The position numbers and the translations under genes were made by a program. Below the pieces are notes generated by a model. It made no database searches. It was given only the letters and a program-made list of their open reading frames with translations, and was not told where the DNA came from. This document shows positions 1 through 7,206 of a DNA stretch of 64,000 nucleotides, piece after piece. Each line of letters opens with the position of its first letter. Position 1 is the first letter of the stretch. Source of the stretch: Ruminococcaceae bacterium UBA1405 (GTDB lineage: Bacteria > Bacillota > Clostridia > Oscillospirales > Ruminococcaceae); assembly GCA_002305685.1 (NCBI GenBank), contig DBQB01000016.1, positions 19,303-83,302 of the forward strand, written 5' to 3'.

Positions 1-666
1 CATGGGATCCAACCCCGGCGTCAGTTTGAGCAAAAACACATTGCTGCACAACCGATCCTCCAGAAAAAAATCGCCGGTCACCGGTGGGATCGCAGCCGGA
101 TTCAAGCGCAATCCGGTTCCATCCACCATCGCTGCATAGGGCGCATTGACGCTCTCGAAAGCATCGAATCCGGTGGTGCGAACCTTCACCGCTCTGGTAC
201 CCAAAATCACCCGCCGGTTAAACGCAACAAAAACCCCTCTGGTGCCGCTGGACGCCATGGCAAGGGCTGTCCGCAAATTTTCCACTGCATCGGTAAGAGG
301 ATGGATGATAGGAAGTTGAGAACCGGTAAGCACTACCGGTATCGGCGGATGGCGCAGCATAAAGGACAGGATCGAGGCGGTATACGCCATCGTATCAGTG
401 CCATGGGTAATGACAATACCGTCATACTCCTTTTGCGCAAACGCAGCGGCAACGTTGCGGGCAATCAACCTCCATTCCTCCGGCTGGATATTGGAACTAT
501 CCAGGCTCAGGATATCCCGCACCGTAATCTGATATTCCAACGTCAGCGGCCCTAACAACGCCTCCAGCCCCGCGCCATTCACCGTGGGGGTCAGTCCCTG
601 TCCCTCTTGCCGGAGAGAACTGGCGATGGTCCCTCCTGTGGTAATCAGCAATATTCTTTTTTTCAT
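1..666 (-). CDS. ansA: L-asparaginase, amino-terminal part (cut by window edge)
   Basis: Hydrolyses L-asparagine to aspartate and ammonia. Only the first 222 codons lie in the window; the frame is open to position 1 with no stop. Both family signatures are intact: TGGTIAS at residues 10-16 and HGTDTMAYTA at residues 88-97, which carry the active-site threonines. There is no signal peptide, so a cytoplasmic (type I-like) enzyme is likely. An in-frame ATG at 678 directly abuts the GAAGGG ribosome site, so the ATG at 666, about 11 nt downstream of it, is the better start. A sigma-A type promoter lies at 781-809, leaving a leader of about 100 nt with an inverted repeat. Confidence 0.9.
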   Translation of the reverse strand, partial: MKKRILLITTGGTIASSLRQEGQGLTPTVNGAGLEALLGPLTLEYQITVRDILSLDSSNIQPEEWRLIARNVAAAFAQKEYDGIVITHGTDTMAYTASILSFMLRHPPIPVVLTGSQLPIIHPLTDAVENLRTALAMASSGTRGVFVAFNRRVILGTRAVKVRTTGFDAFESVNAPYAAMVDGTGLRLNPAAIPPVTGDFFLEDRLCSNVFLLKLTPGLDPM

Positions 667-731
667 AGATATACGCATCCCTTCATCGGTAAAAACAATC
701 CCTAAAACAACAACAAACAAAAAACCATACC

Positions 732-747
732 AACCAATCAATTGGTT
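732..747. repeat. Inverted repeat in the asparaginase leader
   Basis: AACCAAT and ATTGGTT form a perfect 7-bp inverted repeat with a 2-nt centre. It lies downstream of the asparaginase promoter and upstream of its start codon, a position compatible with a repressor operator. No regulator can be named from the sequence. Confidence 0.35.
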
Positions 748-780
748 TGGGTGGTGCTCTGAGAAACATCTGACTTTCTC

Positions 781-809
781 AGTATAACATATACCTTTTT
801 CTCTCACAA
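781..809 (-). promoter_or_regulatory. Promoter for asparaginase
   Basis: On the minus strand TTGTGA is followed after 17 nt by TATACT, a good sigma-A match. The predicted transcript starts near 774. It is divergent from the plus-strand promoter at 828-856. Confidence 0.65.
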
Positions 810-827
810 CCACAGCGAAAAGGAATG

Positions 828-856
828 TTGCAAACGCCGTGGCAGTATGCTACCAT
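828..856 (+). promoter_or_regulatory. Promoter for the FakA-C-like small gene
   Basis: TTGCAA, 17-nt spacer, TACCAT. It lies about 45 nt upstream of the ATG at 902 and fires away from the asparaginase promoter. Confidence 0.45.
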
Positions 857-901
857 AAAGATAACCAATACCCTATTTTTAAAAATCTGGAGGGAACTAC
901 C

Positions 902-1153
902 ATGTTGGAATACCGTTATGATACCCAACTGCTGATTGAAGGAACCGGATTGGATGAGGACATAGTGGGCAATTATTTTCTGGAACACTTCAAAGGAGAT
1001 TGTCTGTTGGCGGTAGGAGACGATACTCTGATTAAGATCCATTACCACACCAATGAACCCTGGAAAGTGTTAGAATATTGTGCTTCATTGGGAGAGATTC
1101 ACGATATTGTAATTGAGGATATGGATCGTCAGGCCAGAGGTTTGAAAGGATAA
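902..1153 (+). CDS. Small stand-alone protein resembling the C-terminal DAK-phosphatase/FakA domain
   Basis: An 83-residue protein. The ATG at 902 has a clean GGAGGG site 7 nt upstream, so it is preferred over the longer reading from 839. The sequence runs from a YDTQLLIEG strand through GDCLLAVGDDTLIKIHYHTN to a final EDMDRQARG helix. This matches the last domain of FakA/YloV-type fatty-acid kinase components and DegV-like proteins, where the conserved core is GDS-x-VV-x-D-x-L-x-KVHVHTN-x-PG. The kinase (DAK2) portion is absent, so it cannot be a fatty-acid kinase alone. A ligand-binding or regulatory role is only an inference. It stands alone between divergent promoters and a terminator-like hairpin. 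Confidence 0.7.
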   Translation: MLEYRYDTQLLIEGTGLDEDIVGNYFLEHFKGDCLLAVGDDTLIKIHYHTNEPWKVLEYCASLGEIHDIVIEDMDRQARGLKG

Positions 1154-1175
1154 CCCGGCGCCCTAGGCGGTACAA

Positions 1176-1204
1176 TTGAATTCTACCGGTTTTTGTGGTA
1201 TACT
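1176..1204 (+). promoter_or_regulatory. Promoter upstream of the DUF3825 operon
   Basis: TTGAAT, 17-nt spacer, TATACT: a strong sigma-A match. Transcription would begin near 1211, just before the hairpin at 1223. Confidence 0.6.
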
Positions 1205-1222
1205 ATATTTTGATGAGTTTTC

Positions 1223-1279
1223 AACACCTCCCAGTTTGTTCCTGTACTTTCCGGGAAACGGTCATCAGGAGGTGTTTTT
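1223..1279 (+). terminator. Terminator or attenuator in the leader
   Basis: AACACCTCC pairs perfectly with GGAGGTGTT across a 36-nt loop, and the 3' arm runs into TTTTT. It may end transcription of the small upstream gene. Because a promoter lies only about 20 nt before it, it may instead act as an attenuator giving a transcript of about 70 nt. Confidence 0.55.
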
Positions 1280-1313
1280 GTTGTGCATAAACAGAGGCGA
1301 AGCGTTTCCTTTT

Positions 1314-1362
1314 TTGATTGGAACGGGTGACGAGCCACGATACCCGTTGCCCATCCGATCAA
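1314..1362 (+). other. Long bipartite hairpin in the leader
   Basis: TTGATTGG pairs with CCGATCAA (one G-T pair) and encloses AACGGGT pairing with ACCCGTT, with a 6-nt bulge on one side and a 13-nt loop. It lies between the attenuator-like hairpin and the translation start at 1470, so it would be part of the mRNA leader. Confidence 0.45.
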
Positions 1363-1469
1363 ATCTGAGCAGAAGCGATATGTTATCCGCAACATTTATC
1401 CTGCGTCCTGCCCTTTTCCCAAATTGCCGGTAGGATGTGGTTTATTCTTAAGAAAGGGGGCGCTGCGCC

Positions 1470-3926
1470 TTGTCTCATGCGCTGCTCAAACGATACCCCA
1501 GTCTTTACGACCTGGTGTATATAAGCAGCTATCTGTATGAATCTGCAGCTTTTCAGCAACTGCATTATCAGGACCCCACTCCTCCCTGGAGCGCTATGAG
1601 CCGAAGGTATCTCACCGCGACCGACGAAGATTTTATCTGGCGACAAGGGCTTTCTCCTGCCAACAGCCGTACCGCTGAACGGATGCTGATTACAACGCCC
1701 TTTATGTTATCCCCAGACAATCCCATGCTGCTGCTCTGTATCCGCAACCGAAAACCAGACGCTCGTTCCCCCTGGTATGCGGAACGTTTTATCCCCCGCA
1801 GCGAGTTTGAGCGAGCCGGTCAGTTTGCCGGTATCCCTGAGGGGGAATGGCTGCGCAACTGGGCTATCATCCGTTTGGGCGAACCCCATGACTATTTTGG
1901 CGCACTGCAAGAACTTGCTAAAATGACCCATCCTGGGGAACATTGGTATTTTGGGCTGGATGAAGACCGCCACTTCCCAATTTTAGGGAATTTTCTGCGT
2001 TATACTTTTTATAAGCTCTGGTTGGATCAAGCCATCTGCTACAGCGCCGACGGCCAAATGGCCTCCTTTAACACCGGATTGGTAAACAGCCGTTACGAAT
2101 ATATTTACGCCGTGTTTGAGCATATCCAGCCACAAAACGGGAAATTTTGGAGCCTTAAAGGCTTTTGCATTGCCGGAGAACAGGGATTGGGAAAAGAATT
2201 TCTCAGACAGTTTAACCCCATTCCCAAACCTGCACGTTTTTTCCGACGCACCTCCGAGCTGATTTACGAGATTGATTATGACCTTTCGCTGGAACAACAG
2301 ATGCCTTATGTGGATTATAATCATATCATTCATGACAATCTGCGGCGTTTTCCGCTCTCGTTTCTAAGAAATATCTGTTTTGGTTATCAGGAAATCCAGC
2401 AGTTGCTGGACCAGATCCCAAAAGCAGATTCTGCCCCTACGCTGGACCAGCTTTGGGAACAGATCGATCGAAAGGTGGACAACGAACTGTTCATCCGCAT
2501 CAAGGCGCAGATGGAACGGGCCGTACGTATGGGAGTACAGCGGGCCATCTGGAACTATAAAACCGCCATTCCGGTTTACTTTCCCGCTCGGGACGCCCTA
2601 TCCTGGTTGCTTCCTCTCGCATTGACCCCGGGCAGCCAGGCAGATGTGGCGCTGGTTGTGGAGCGTTTTCCCAACGGAAATTTGGAGGGACATACCGTAC
2701 TGGATTTGGATATGGCATATACCAACGCCAGACTGGTAAGCAAACCGGAAAGCGACTGGCTCTCTCCCGCCATCATTGAGATGGGACTGGAAACCAGAAT
2801 GGAGATTCAGAATGAGCAGCCATCGTCTTCCTCTAATGAGCCAGGCGCCATCCCTGCTTTGGACAACGATCCTCCTCAAGGGAAAGGCTCCCCCGCCAAA
2901 AATACGAAGGAAGCAGCCAAGGACGTAAAAATTCCGTCTAAAACGAAATCCGCACAACAACCGAACAGGTTGGATGATGGTACCGTTTCTCCCAATAAAT
3001 CCAAGTCCAACAGGAGAAAAACACGCAGAAAGCCATCCTCCACAACAGTCCTCCAGGCCGCTGCAGCTTTCCAAGAAACCGCCACCGGTCAGGTGTCAGA
3101 TATAGCGGAAACGGTTGCCATCCTCCCGCAAAAGTCTTCCTCGAAAACTTTCAAGGCAGACGGAAAAAAAGGGAACGTTCCGGCAGAGCGGCCCCCCGCT
3201 CTGGTGGACCAAGAAAAAGCCGCTGCTTCCCAGAAAAAAAATTCCTCGAAAACTTCCAAGGCAGACGGGAAAAAAGGGAACGTTCCGGCAGAGCGGCCCT
3301 CCGCTCTGGTAGACCAAGAAAAAGCCGCTGCTTCCCAGAAAAAGCCTTTGAAAAAAAGCAAGGAAACTGGGAAAAAAAGAAAAGGCCAGACCCCATTGTT
3401 CTCCTCCCCCGACGCTTGCGCTGGAAAAGCGGCTGATTTCCAAAAGGAAGCGGCCACTCAACCATTGAATGCCCCAGAGAAAACAGCGACTGTCCAGGCT
3501 GAACCGTCCGTTCATTCGCTTCACCGCGACAAACAGACATCCTCTCTGCCCAAGGCGTTGGAGATTCTAAACCGTCAGCGCGGGCTTTCCGCTTCACAGG
3601 CCCGTTCCAAGAAAACTTCTGCACCTACGAATGAATTCCAGGAATCTGCAATAGATCACAATAACACCGTTTCTGAAAAGCAAACTGATTTATCTCCCAC
3701 GCTGATAGGAAAAACCGTACTGCTGGACCAGATAAAATTGCGCAAAGGACGGCAAGGAATCGAAGGAGTTTACAAGGGAATCCGCGTAACCGTCTCCCCT
3801 TCTGCGATGCAGCAGCCCGCCGAAAGTTACCTGGGCAAAAAGGTGTCGGTCAAAATCCTTCGAATCAATCCACAAAAAACCCAGTATATCGGAAAGGTTG
3901 TGGAGCAAGGGGAGGAAAAAATATGA
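1470..3926 (+). CDS. DUF3825 domain protein with repeat-containing linker and C-terminal OB/S1-like domain
   Basis: An 818-residue protein of unknown function. Residues about 90-420 resemble DUF3825: a motif around FNTGLV near residue 205, then IYAVFEH, then PIPKPARFF and a DNLRRFP segment. Residues about 445-735 are a low-complexity Lys/Ser/Ala/Pro-rich linker containing two tandem 35-residue copies encoded at 3137-3346. The last 75 residues (LIGKTVLLDQIKL onward) look like a small beta-barrel of OB or S1 type, suggesting nucleic-acid binding. The start is TTG at 1470, 9 nt after an AAGGGGG site; the nearby ATG at 1477 is out of frame. The stop overlaps the yaaA start by ATGA. No catalytic residues are recognised. 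Confidence 0.75.
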   Translation: MSHALLKRYPSLYDLVYISSYLYESAAFQQLHYQDPTPPWSAMSRRYLTATDEDFIWRQGLSPANSRTAERMLITTPFMLSPDNPMLLLCIRNRKPDARSPWYAERFIPRSEFERAGQFAGIPEGEWLRNWAIIRLGEPHDYFGALQELAKMTHPGEHWYFGLDEDRHFPILGNFLRYTFYKLWLDQAICYSADGQMASFNTGLVNSRYEYIYAVFEHIQPQNGKFWSLKGFCIAGEQGLGKEFLRQFNPIPKPARFFRRTSELIYEIDYDLSLEQQMPYVDYNHIIHDNLRRFPLSFLRNICFGYQEIQQLLDQIPKADSAPTLDQLWEQIDRKVDNELFIRIKAQMERAVRMGVQRAIWNYKTAIPVYFPARDALSWLLPLALTPGSQADVALVVERFPNGNLEGHTVLDLDMAYTNARLVSKPESDWLSPAIIEMGLETRMEIQNEQPSSSSNEPGAIPALDNDPPQGKGSPAKNTKEAAKDVKIPSKTKSAQQPNRLDDGTVSPNKSKSNRRKTRRKPSSTTVLQAAAAFQETATGQVSDIAETVAILPQKSSSKTFKADGKKGNVPAERPPALVDQEKAAASQKKNSSKTSKADGKKGNVPAERPSALVDQEKAAASQKKPLKKSKETGKKRKGQTPLFSSPDACAGKAADFQKEAATQPLNAPEKTATVQAEPSVHSLHRDKQTSSLPKALEILNRQRGLSASQARSKKTSAPTNEFQESAIDHNNTVSEKQTDLSPTLIGKTVLLDQIKLRKGRQGIEGVYKGIRVTVSPSAMQQPAESYLGKKVSVKILRINPQKTQYIGKVVEQGEEKI
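3137..3346 (+). repeat. Two tandem 105-bp direct repeats inside the DUF3825 gene
   Basis: Units 3137-3241 and 3242-3346 differ at only a handful of positions and each encodes 35 residues (SSKT-x-KADGKKGNVP, then LVDQEKAAASQKK). Identity at silent positions points to a recent in-frame duplication within a linker. Confidence 0.9.
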
Positions 3927-4789
3927 TTGCCTTTCTCTCTCCGGCCAAAAATATGTGGGATGCCACCGCACTGCGGGATGGTACGCAAAATCCTACAGCG
4001 GCAAGGATCGCCGCTGTTTTATCCCGCATTCCTGACGCATCCAAAACTCTCCCCATATTTTGGGAAGAAGCCCTTTCCCTATCCCAGCTTCTGAAAACCC
4101 TCAGCCCCTGGCAGCTGGAAACCATACTGGAAGTAAATCCACAGCTGGCTCTCAAAGCCTTTGAACAGCTGCAACGCTTTGACCCTCATGCCGGTGAGAT
4201 TCCTGCACTGCTGGCCTACTATGGACTACAGTATCAACACCTGGCGGCATGGGATTTTACCGCTTCAGATTTTATGTCGGCGCAGCAGCGCCTGAGAATC
4301 GTCAGCGGGCTTTATGGGATTTTGCGGCCCCTGGATCGGATTATGCCATACCGTTTGGAAATGCAGTGTAAAATGGATTTCTATGGAAAACGTTTGTACC
4401 GGTATTGGGGCAGCCGTCTTTGCCAACAACTTTTGATGGAGGATGAGACGCTGATTAACCTTGCCTCCAAGGAATATGCCAAAGCCATCTTGCCCTATGC
4501 CCCTGCTGAAAAAATCATCACCTGTGACTTTTTCGTCGAGAAACCGATTCCCAAAGGCGGGAAACGGCTGCGCTCCATCCCCACTGCCTCCAAGATGGCG
4601 CGGGGAGAGATGGCACGCTTCCTAGTGAAAAAACGCCTACAGCGGCCTGAGCAGCTCCAGGCTTTTGATTGGCAGGGATTCCGGTTTATCCCTGCACTTT
4701 CCGATAACACCCACTATGTATTTACCCGGGAGGATCTCCCGTTTACAGAAAACAACAGGGATGAAAGAAACTCTGTCAAAATCCCTTAG
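3923..4789 (+). CDS. yaaA: Peroxide stress protein YaaA family
   Basis: A 288-residue YaaA/DUF328 protein, about 30 residues longer than E. coli YaaA. In E. coli the family lowers intracellular free iron during peroxide stress and binds DNA. Conserved features are the N-terminal LSPAKNM, the central block QQRLRIVSGLYGILRPLD followed by PYRLEM, and NLASKEYAKA. The ATG overlaps the stop of the DUF3825 gene (ATGA), so the two are translationally coupled. Only 12 nt separate it from eutS. An oxidative-stress role is family knowledge. The operon partners make a second, local role possible. Confidence 0.92.
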   Translation: MIAFLSPAKNMWDATALRDGTQNPTAARIAAVLSRIPDASKTLPIFWEEALSLSQLLKTLSPWQLETILEVNPQLALKAFEQLQRFDPHAGEIPALLAYYGLQYQHLAAWDFTASDFMSAQQRLRIVSGLYGILRPLDRIMPYRLEMQCKMDFYGKRLYRYWGSRLCQQLLMEDETLINLASKEYAKAILPYAPAEKIITCDFFVEKPIPKGGKRLRSIPTASKMARGEMARFLVKKRLQRPEQLQAFDWQGFRFIPALSDNTHYVFTREDLPFTENNRDERNSVKIP

Positions 4790-4801
4790 AAAGGAATCGT
4801 T

Positions 4802-5200
4802 ATGGACATTGTAAAAGATATCATTCAAAAAACCGATAATCTTTCCGCCGAGGGAAAACTGCGCATCATCCAGGAAATGGTTCCCGGAAAACAGATCACC
4901 ATGGCTCACATCATCGCCGGACCGGACGCCAGCATCTATCAAAAGCTGGGACTCAATCCCAAAATCGACTACCATAAATCGGCAATCGGCATTGTAACCC
5001 TCAGCCCCAGTGAATCCGCCATCATTGCGGGAGATATTGCCATCAAAACTTCCGGCGTCGATTTGGGATTTGTGGATCGCTTCAGCGGCACGCTGATTGT
5101 CACAGGAAACTTCTCCCAGGTGGATGCTGCAATGAGAGCCATCCTATCCTACTTCCAGGAAACACTGGAATTTGCTGTGTGCAAGATCACACGTACCTAA
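4802..5200 (+). CDS. eutS: EutS-type bacterial microcompartment shell protein
   Basis: A 132-residue circularly permuted BMC-domain protein that in ethanolamine and propanediol microcompartments forms bent shell hexamers. Diagnostic stretches are RIIQEMVPGKQITMAHIIAGP near residues 21-41, AIGIVTLSPSESAIIAGDIAIK, GFVDRFSGTLIVTG, and the C-terminal CKITRT. It carries about 15 extra N-terminal residues (DIVKDIIQKTDNLS), a helix that could act as a targeting or interface element. The ribosome site is AAAGGA. eutP lies 22 nt downstream. No other shell or ethanolamine gene is in the window, so it is an orphan locally. Confidence 0.93.
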   Translation: MDIVKDIIQKTDNLSAEGKLRIIQEMVPGKQITMAHIIAGPDASIYQKLGLNPKIDYHKSAIGIVTLSPSESAIIAGDIAIKTSGVDLGFVDRFSGTLIVTGNFSQVDAAMRAILSYFQETLEFAVCKITRT

Positions 5201-5222
5201 ATACCGGAGGGGTAAGCAGTCG

Positions 5223-5717
5223 ATGAAAAAAATCATACTCATCGGCCGCAGCGAATGCGGCAAAACCACCCTCACCCAAGCGCTCAAAGGCGATCACATC
5301 CATTATCACAAAACCCAATATGTCAACCATTACGATGTGATCATCGATACCCCTGGCGAATACATCCAGACCAAAAATCTGGGAGGAGCCATCGCTATGT
5401 ATTCTTTTGAGGCGGATGTGGTTGGTTTACTCTTGAGCGCAACGGAACCATTTTCGTTGTATCCGCCCTGCGTCACCGCTGTAGCCAACCGGGAATGTAT
5501 TGGCATTGTCACCCAAATCGATCACGAAGGCGCCGATCCCGATCGGGCGGAAAGTTGGCTTCGGTTGGCGGGATGTGAAACGGTATTCCGCATCAGCTCT
5601 TATACCGGAGAAGGAATCTGGCAGATTTTGGACTATCTGCGGGAGGATGGAGATGTGATGCCTTGGGAAAAAGAGGCAGCATCCCCTTCTATCTCGCAGG
5701 AAGAGGTCCCTGTTTGA
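5223..5717 (+). CDS. eutP: EutP-type P-loop protein of ethanolamine utilisation
   Basis: A 164-residue Ras-like P-loop protein. The Walker A motif is GRSECGKTT at residues 8-16, switch II is DTPGEY, and the guanine-specificity segment is TQID. EutP is found with microcompartment operons; the Salmonella protein has been reported to have acetate kinase activity. The ATG at 5223 follows GGAGGGG by 10 nt; the longer reading from 5172 would begin inside eutS. It is the last gene of the operon and is followed by a strong terminator. Its pairing with eutS supports both calls, but the metabolic substrate is unknown here. Confidence 0.93.
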   Translation: MKKIILIGRSECGKTTLTQALKGDHIHYHKTQYVNHYDVIIDTPGEYIQTKNLGGAIAMYSFEADVVGLLLSATEPFSLYPPCVTAVANRECIGIVTQIDHEGADPDRAESWLRLAGCETVFRISSYTGEGIWQILDYLREDGDVMPWEKEAASPSISQEEVPV

Positions 5718-5732
5718 CCGTTCAAACAAATA

Positions 5733-5781
5733 GGCCGGTGCAAAGCTTTATTCAGCTGCTTTGCACCGGCCTTATCTTTTT
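5733..5781 (+). terminator. Terminator of the eutS-eutP operon
   Basis: GGCCGGTGCAAAG pairs with CTTTGCACCGGCC (13 bp, 13-nt loop), followed by a T-rich tail. It lies 16 nt past the eutP stop. Confidence 0.9.
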
Positions 5782-5824
5782 CAAAGGCGTCTTGGAAAGA
5801 AAGAATCTCCGCAGAAAAACAAGA

Positions 5825-7054
5825 TTAAAGCTTTTTGCGCAGGATAGCTCCCTGTATAATGGGTTTTTCGCTGTGAATCTGCACCGTCTCCATCGGATGG
5901 TTGGCCGACGCAATCGCCATTCCCTCCGAATTGGTTAGCCCCTGTACCGTCAACTGCCAAGGTTTGGAGCCAGGACACAACACTTCCAGAAGGTCGCCTT
6001 CAAAGAATCGATTGCGCTGGGTCAGGGTTGCAACACCATTTTCCCATCCCTGGGCTGTGGCCACCACATCATAGCTACGGACATATCCCCCGTCCTCATA
6101 ACACTGTCCGTCTTCCGGAGGCCCGTAATAAAAGCCGGTAGAATACTGACGATGGCTGACCTTTTGTACTTCCTCCACCAACCATGCCGGAGTACAGTAC
6201 TGGGCACGTTGGGCAGCGTCACAGGCAAGATAACCGTCTACCGCCATACGGTATGCATTGGTGATAGTTCCCACATAATAGAAGGATTTTGCCCGTCCCT
6301 CAATTTTCAGGCTGGTGATACCGGCGTCCACCAGATCACCGATGTGCGCAATCATAGATAGATCCCGTGCGTTGTACAGATAGGTCCCCTCTTTTGTCTC
6401 CTCAATGGGAAACAGCTGGCCAGGACGTTTTTCCTCCATCAGATGGTATTTCCAGCGGCAGGGCTGAGCGCATTCTCCTCTGTTGGCATCCCGATGCATC
6501 AAATACTGGGAGATCAGACATCTTCCGGAGAAGGATACGCACATAGCTCCATGAACAAAACATTCAATCTCCAGTTCCGGCGGTGTTTTCCGACGAATCT
6601 CCCGGATTTCCTCCAGCGACAGCTCACGCGCCAAAACCACCCGCTTGGCGCCCAGCCGATGCAGGGCGTTGGCGGTCAGGTAGTTGACCACTCCCGCCTG
6701 GGTGGAGATGTGTATATCCACCTCTGGCACCAATTCCCGTGCCAACGAAAGGATGCCCACATCCGCAACAATCAACGCGTCCACCCCTGCATCTCTGGAA
6801 ACCAGCAAAAATTCCGGAAGCCGGTCAATCTCCTCGTTGCGCGGAAGGGTATTGCAGGTTAAATACAGGCGAACGCCATGGGCATGACAGTAATCCACCG
6901 CTCGTTTTAGGTCTTCCGGTCCGAAATTTGCGGAAGCAGCCCGCATTCCAAAGGCTTTGCCTCCCAAATAGACCGCATCTGCGCCAAAACGAACCGCCGT
7001 TTCCAGCCGTTCAAAATCCCCCACCGGGGCCAATACTTCAGGTCGTCTCTCCAA
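5825..7054 (-). CDS. trhP: Peptidase U32 family protein, TrhP-type tRNA hydroxylation factor
   Basis: A 409-residue U32-family protein of the YegQ/TrhP (B. subtilis YrrO) group, which acts in prephenate-dependent hydroxylation of U34 in tRNA wobble positions. The N-terminal barrel begins EVLAPVGDFERLETAVRFGADAVYLGG. The Cys-rich signature (CFVHGAMC, FSGRC, then GECAQPCRW) supplies the presumed Fe-S ligands. The TTG at 7054 is 9 nt after an AGGAGG at 7064-7069. The upstream ATG at 7075 precedes that site and is rejected as the start. The gene upstream is mltG, matching the mltG-yrrM-yrrN-yrrO order of Bacillus with the middle genes missing. Confidence 0.88.
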   Translation of the reverse strand: MERRPEVLAPVGDFERLETAVRFGADAVYLGGKAFGMRAASANFGPEDLKRAVDYCHAHGVRLYLTCNTLPRNEEIDRLPEFLLVSRDAGVDALIVADVGILSLARELVPEVDIHISTQAGVVNYLTANALHRLGAKRVVLARELSLEEIREIRRKTPPELEIECFVHGAMCVSFSGRCLISQYLMHRDANRGECAQPCRWKYHLMEEKRPGQLFPIEETKEGTYLYNARDLSMIAHIGDLVDAGITSLKIEGRAKSFYYVGTITNAYRMAVDGYLACDAAQRAQYCTPAWLVEEVQKVSHRQYSTGFYYGPPEDGQCYEDGGYVRSYDVVATAQGWENGVATLTQRNRFFEGDLLEVLCPGSKPWQLTVQGLTNSEGMAIASANHPMETVQIHSEKPIIQGAILRKKL

Positions 7055-7130
7055 TTTTGTTGTCCTCCTAAACAAAACGCAAACGTTTCTTATCTCTCCA
7101 ATAAAAATACATTTTCAGATTTCATACAGC

Positions 7131-7162
7131 GGCCTGGGTCCAGCAAAATCCGGACCCAGGCC
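7131..7162. other. Strong hairpin between mltG and the U32 gene
   Basis: GGCCTGGGTCC pairs perfectly with GGACCCAGGCC (11 bp, 10-nt loop) 45 nt past the mltG stop. There is no good T-run on the minus strand, so it may be a weak terminator or an mRNA-stabilising 3' structure. Confidence 0.55.
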
Positions 7163-7206
7163 GTCTTTATCGATGCTTCAGGCAAAAAAGTTAAATCTTT
7201 GTTGCC

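Larger units (their letters stand above)
1154..1469 (+). other. Structured intergenic leader of the DUF3825-yaaA-eutS-eutP operon
   Basis: These 316 nt have no convincing ORF. They contain a promoter (1176-1204), a terminator-like hairpin with a T-run (1223-1279), a long bipartite hairpin (1314-1362) and a strong Shine-Dalgarno at 1454-1460. I do not recognise a known riboswitch. Confidence 0.5.

Noticed and set aside
839..901. Upstream extension of the FakA-C-like ORF (start at 839)
   Set aside because: The extension overlaps the predicted promoter, has no ribosome site, and the ATG at 902 has an ideal one.
1301..1440. Candidate tRNA or known riboswitch in the leader
   Set aside because: The hairpins do not fit a cloverleaf, and none of the SAM, cobalamin, TPP or ZTP consensus cores is visible.
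3137..3346. Possible CRISPR-like repeats
   Set aside because: Only two directly adjacent 105-bp units without spacers, inside a coding frame. This is a tandem duplication.
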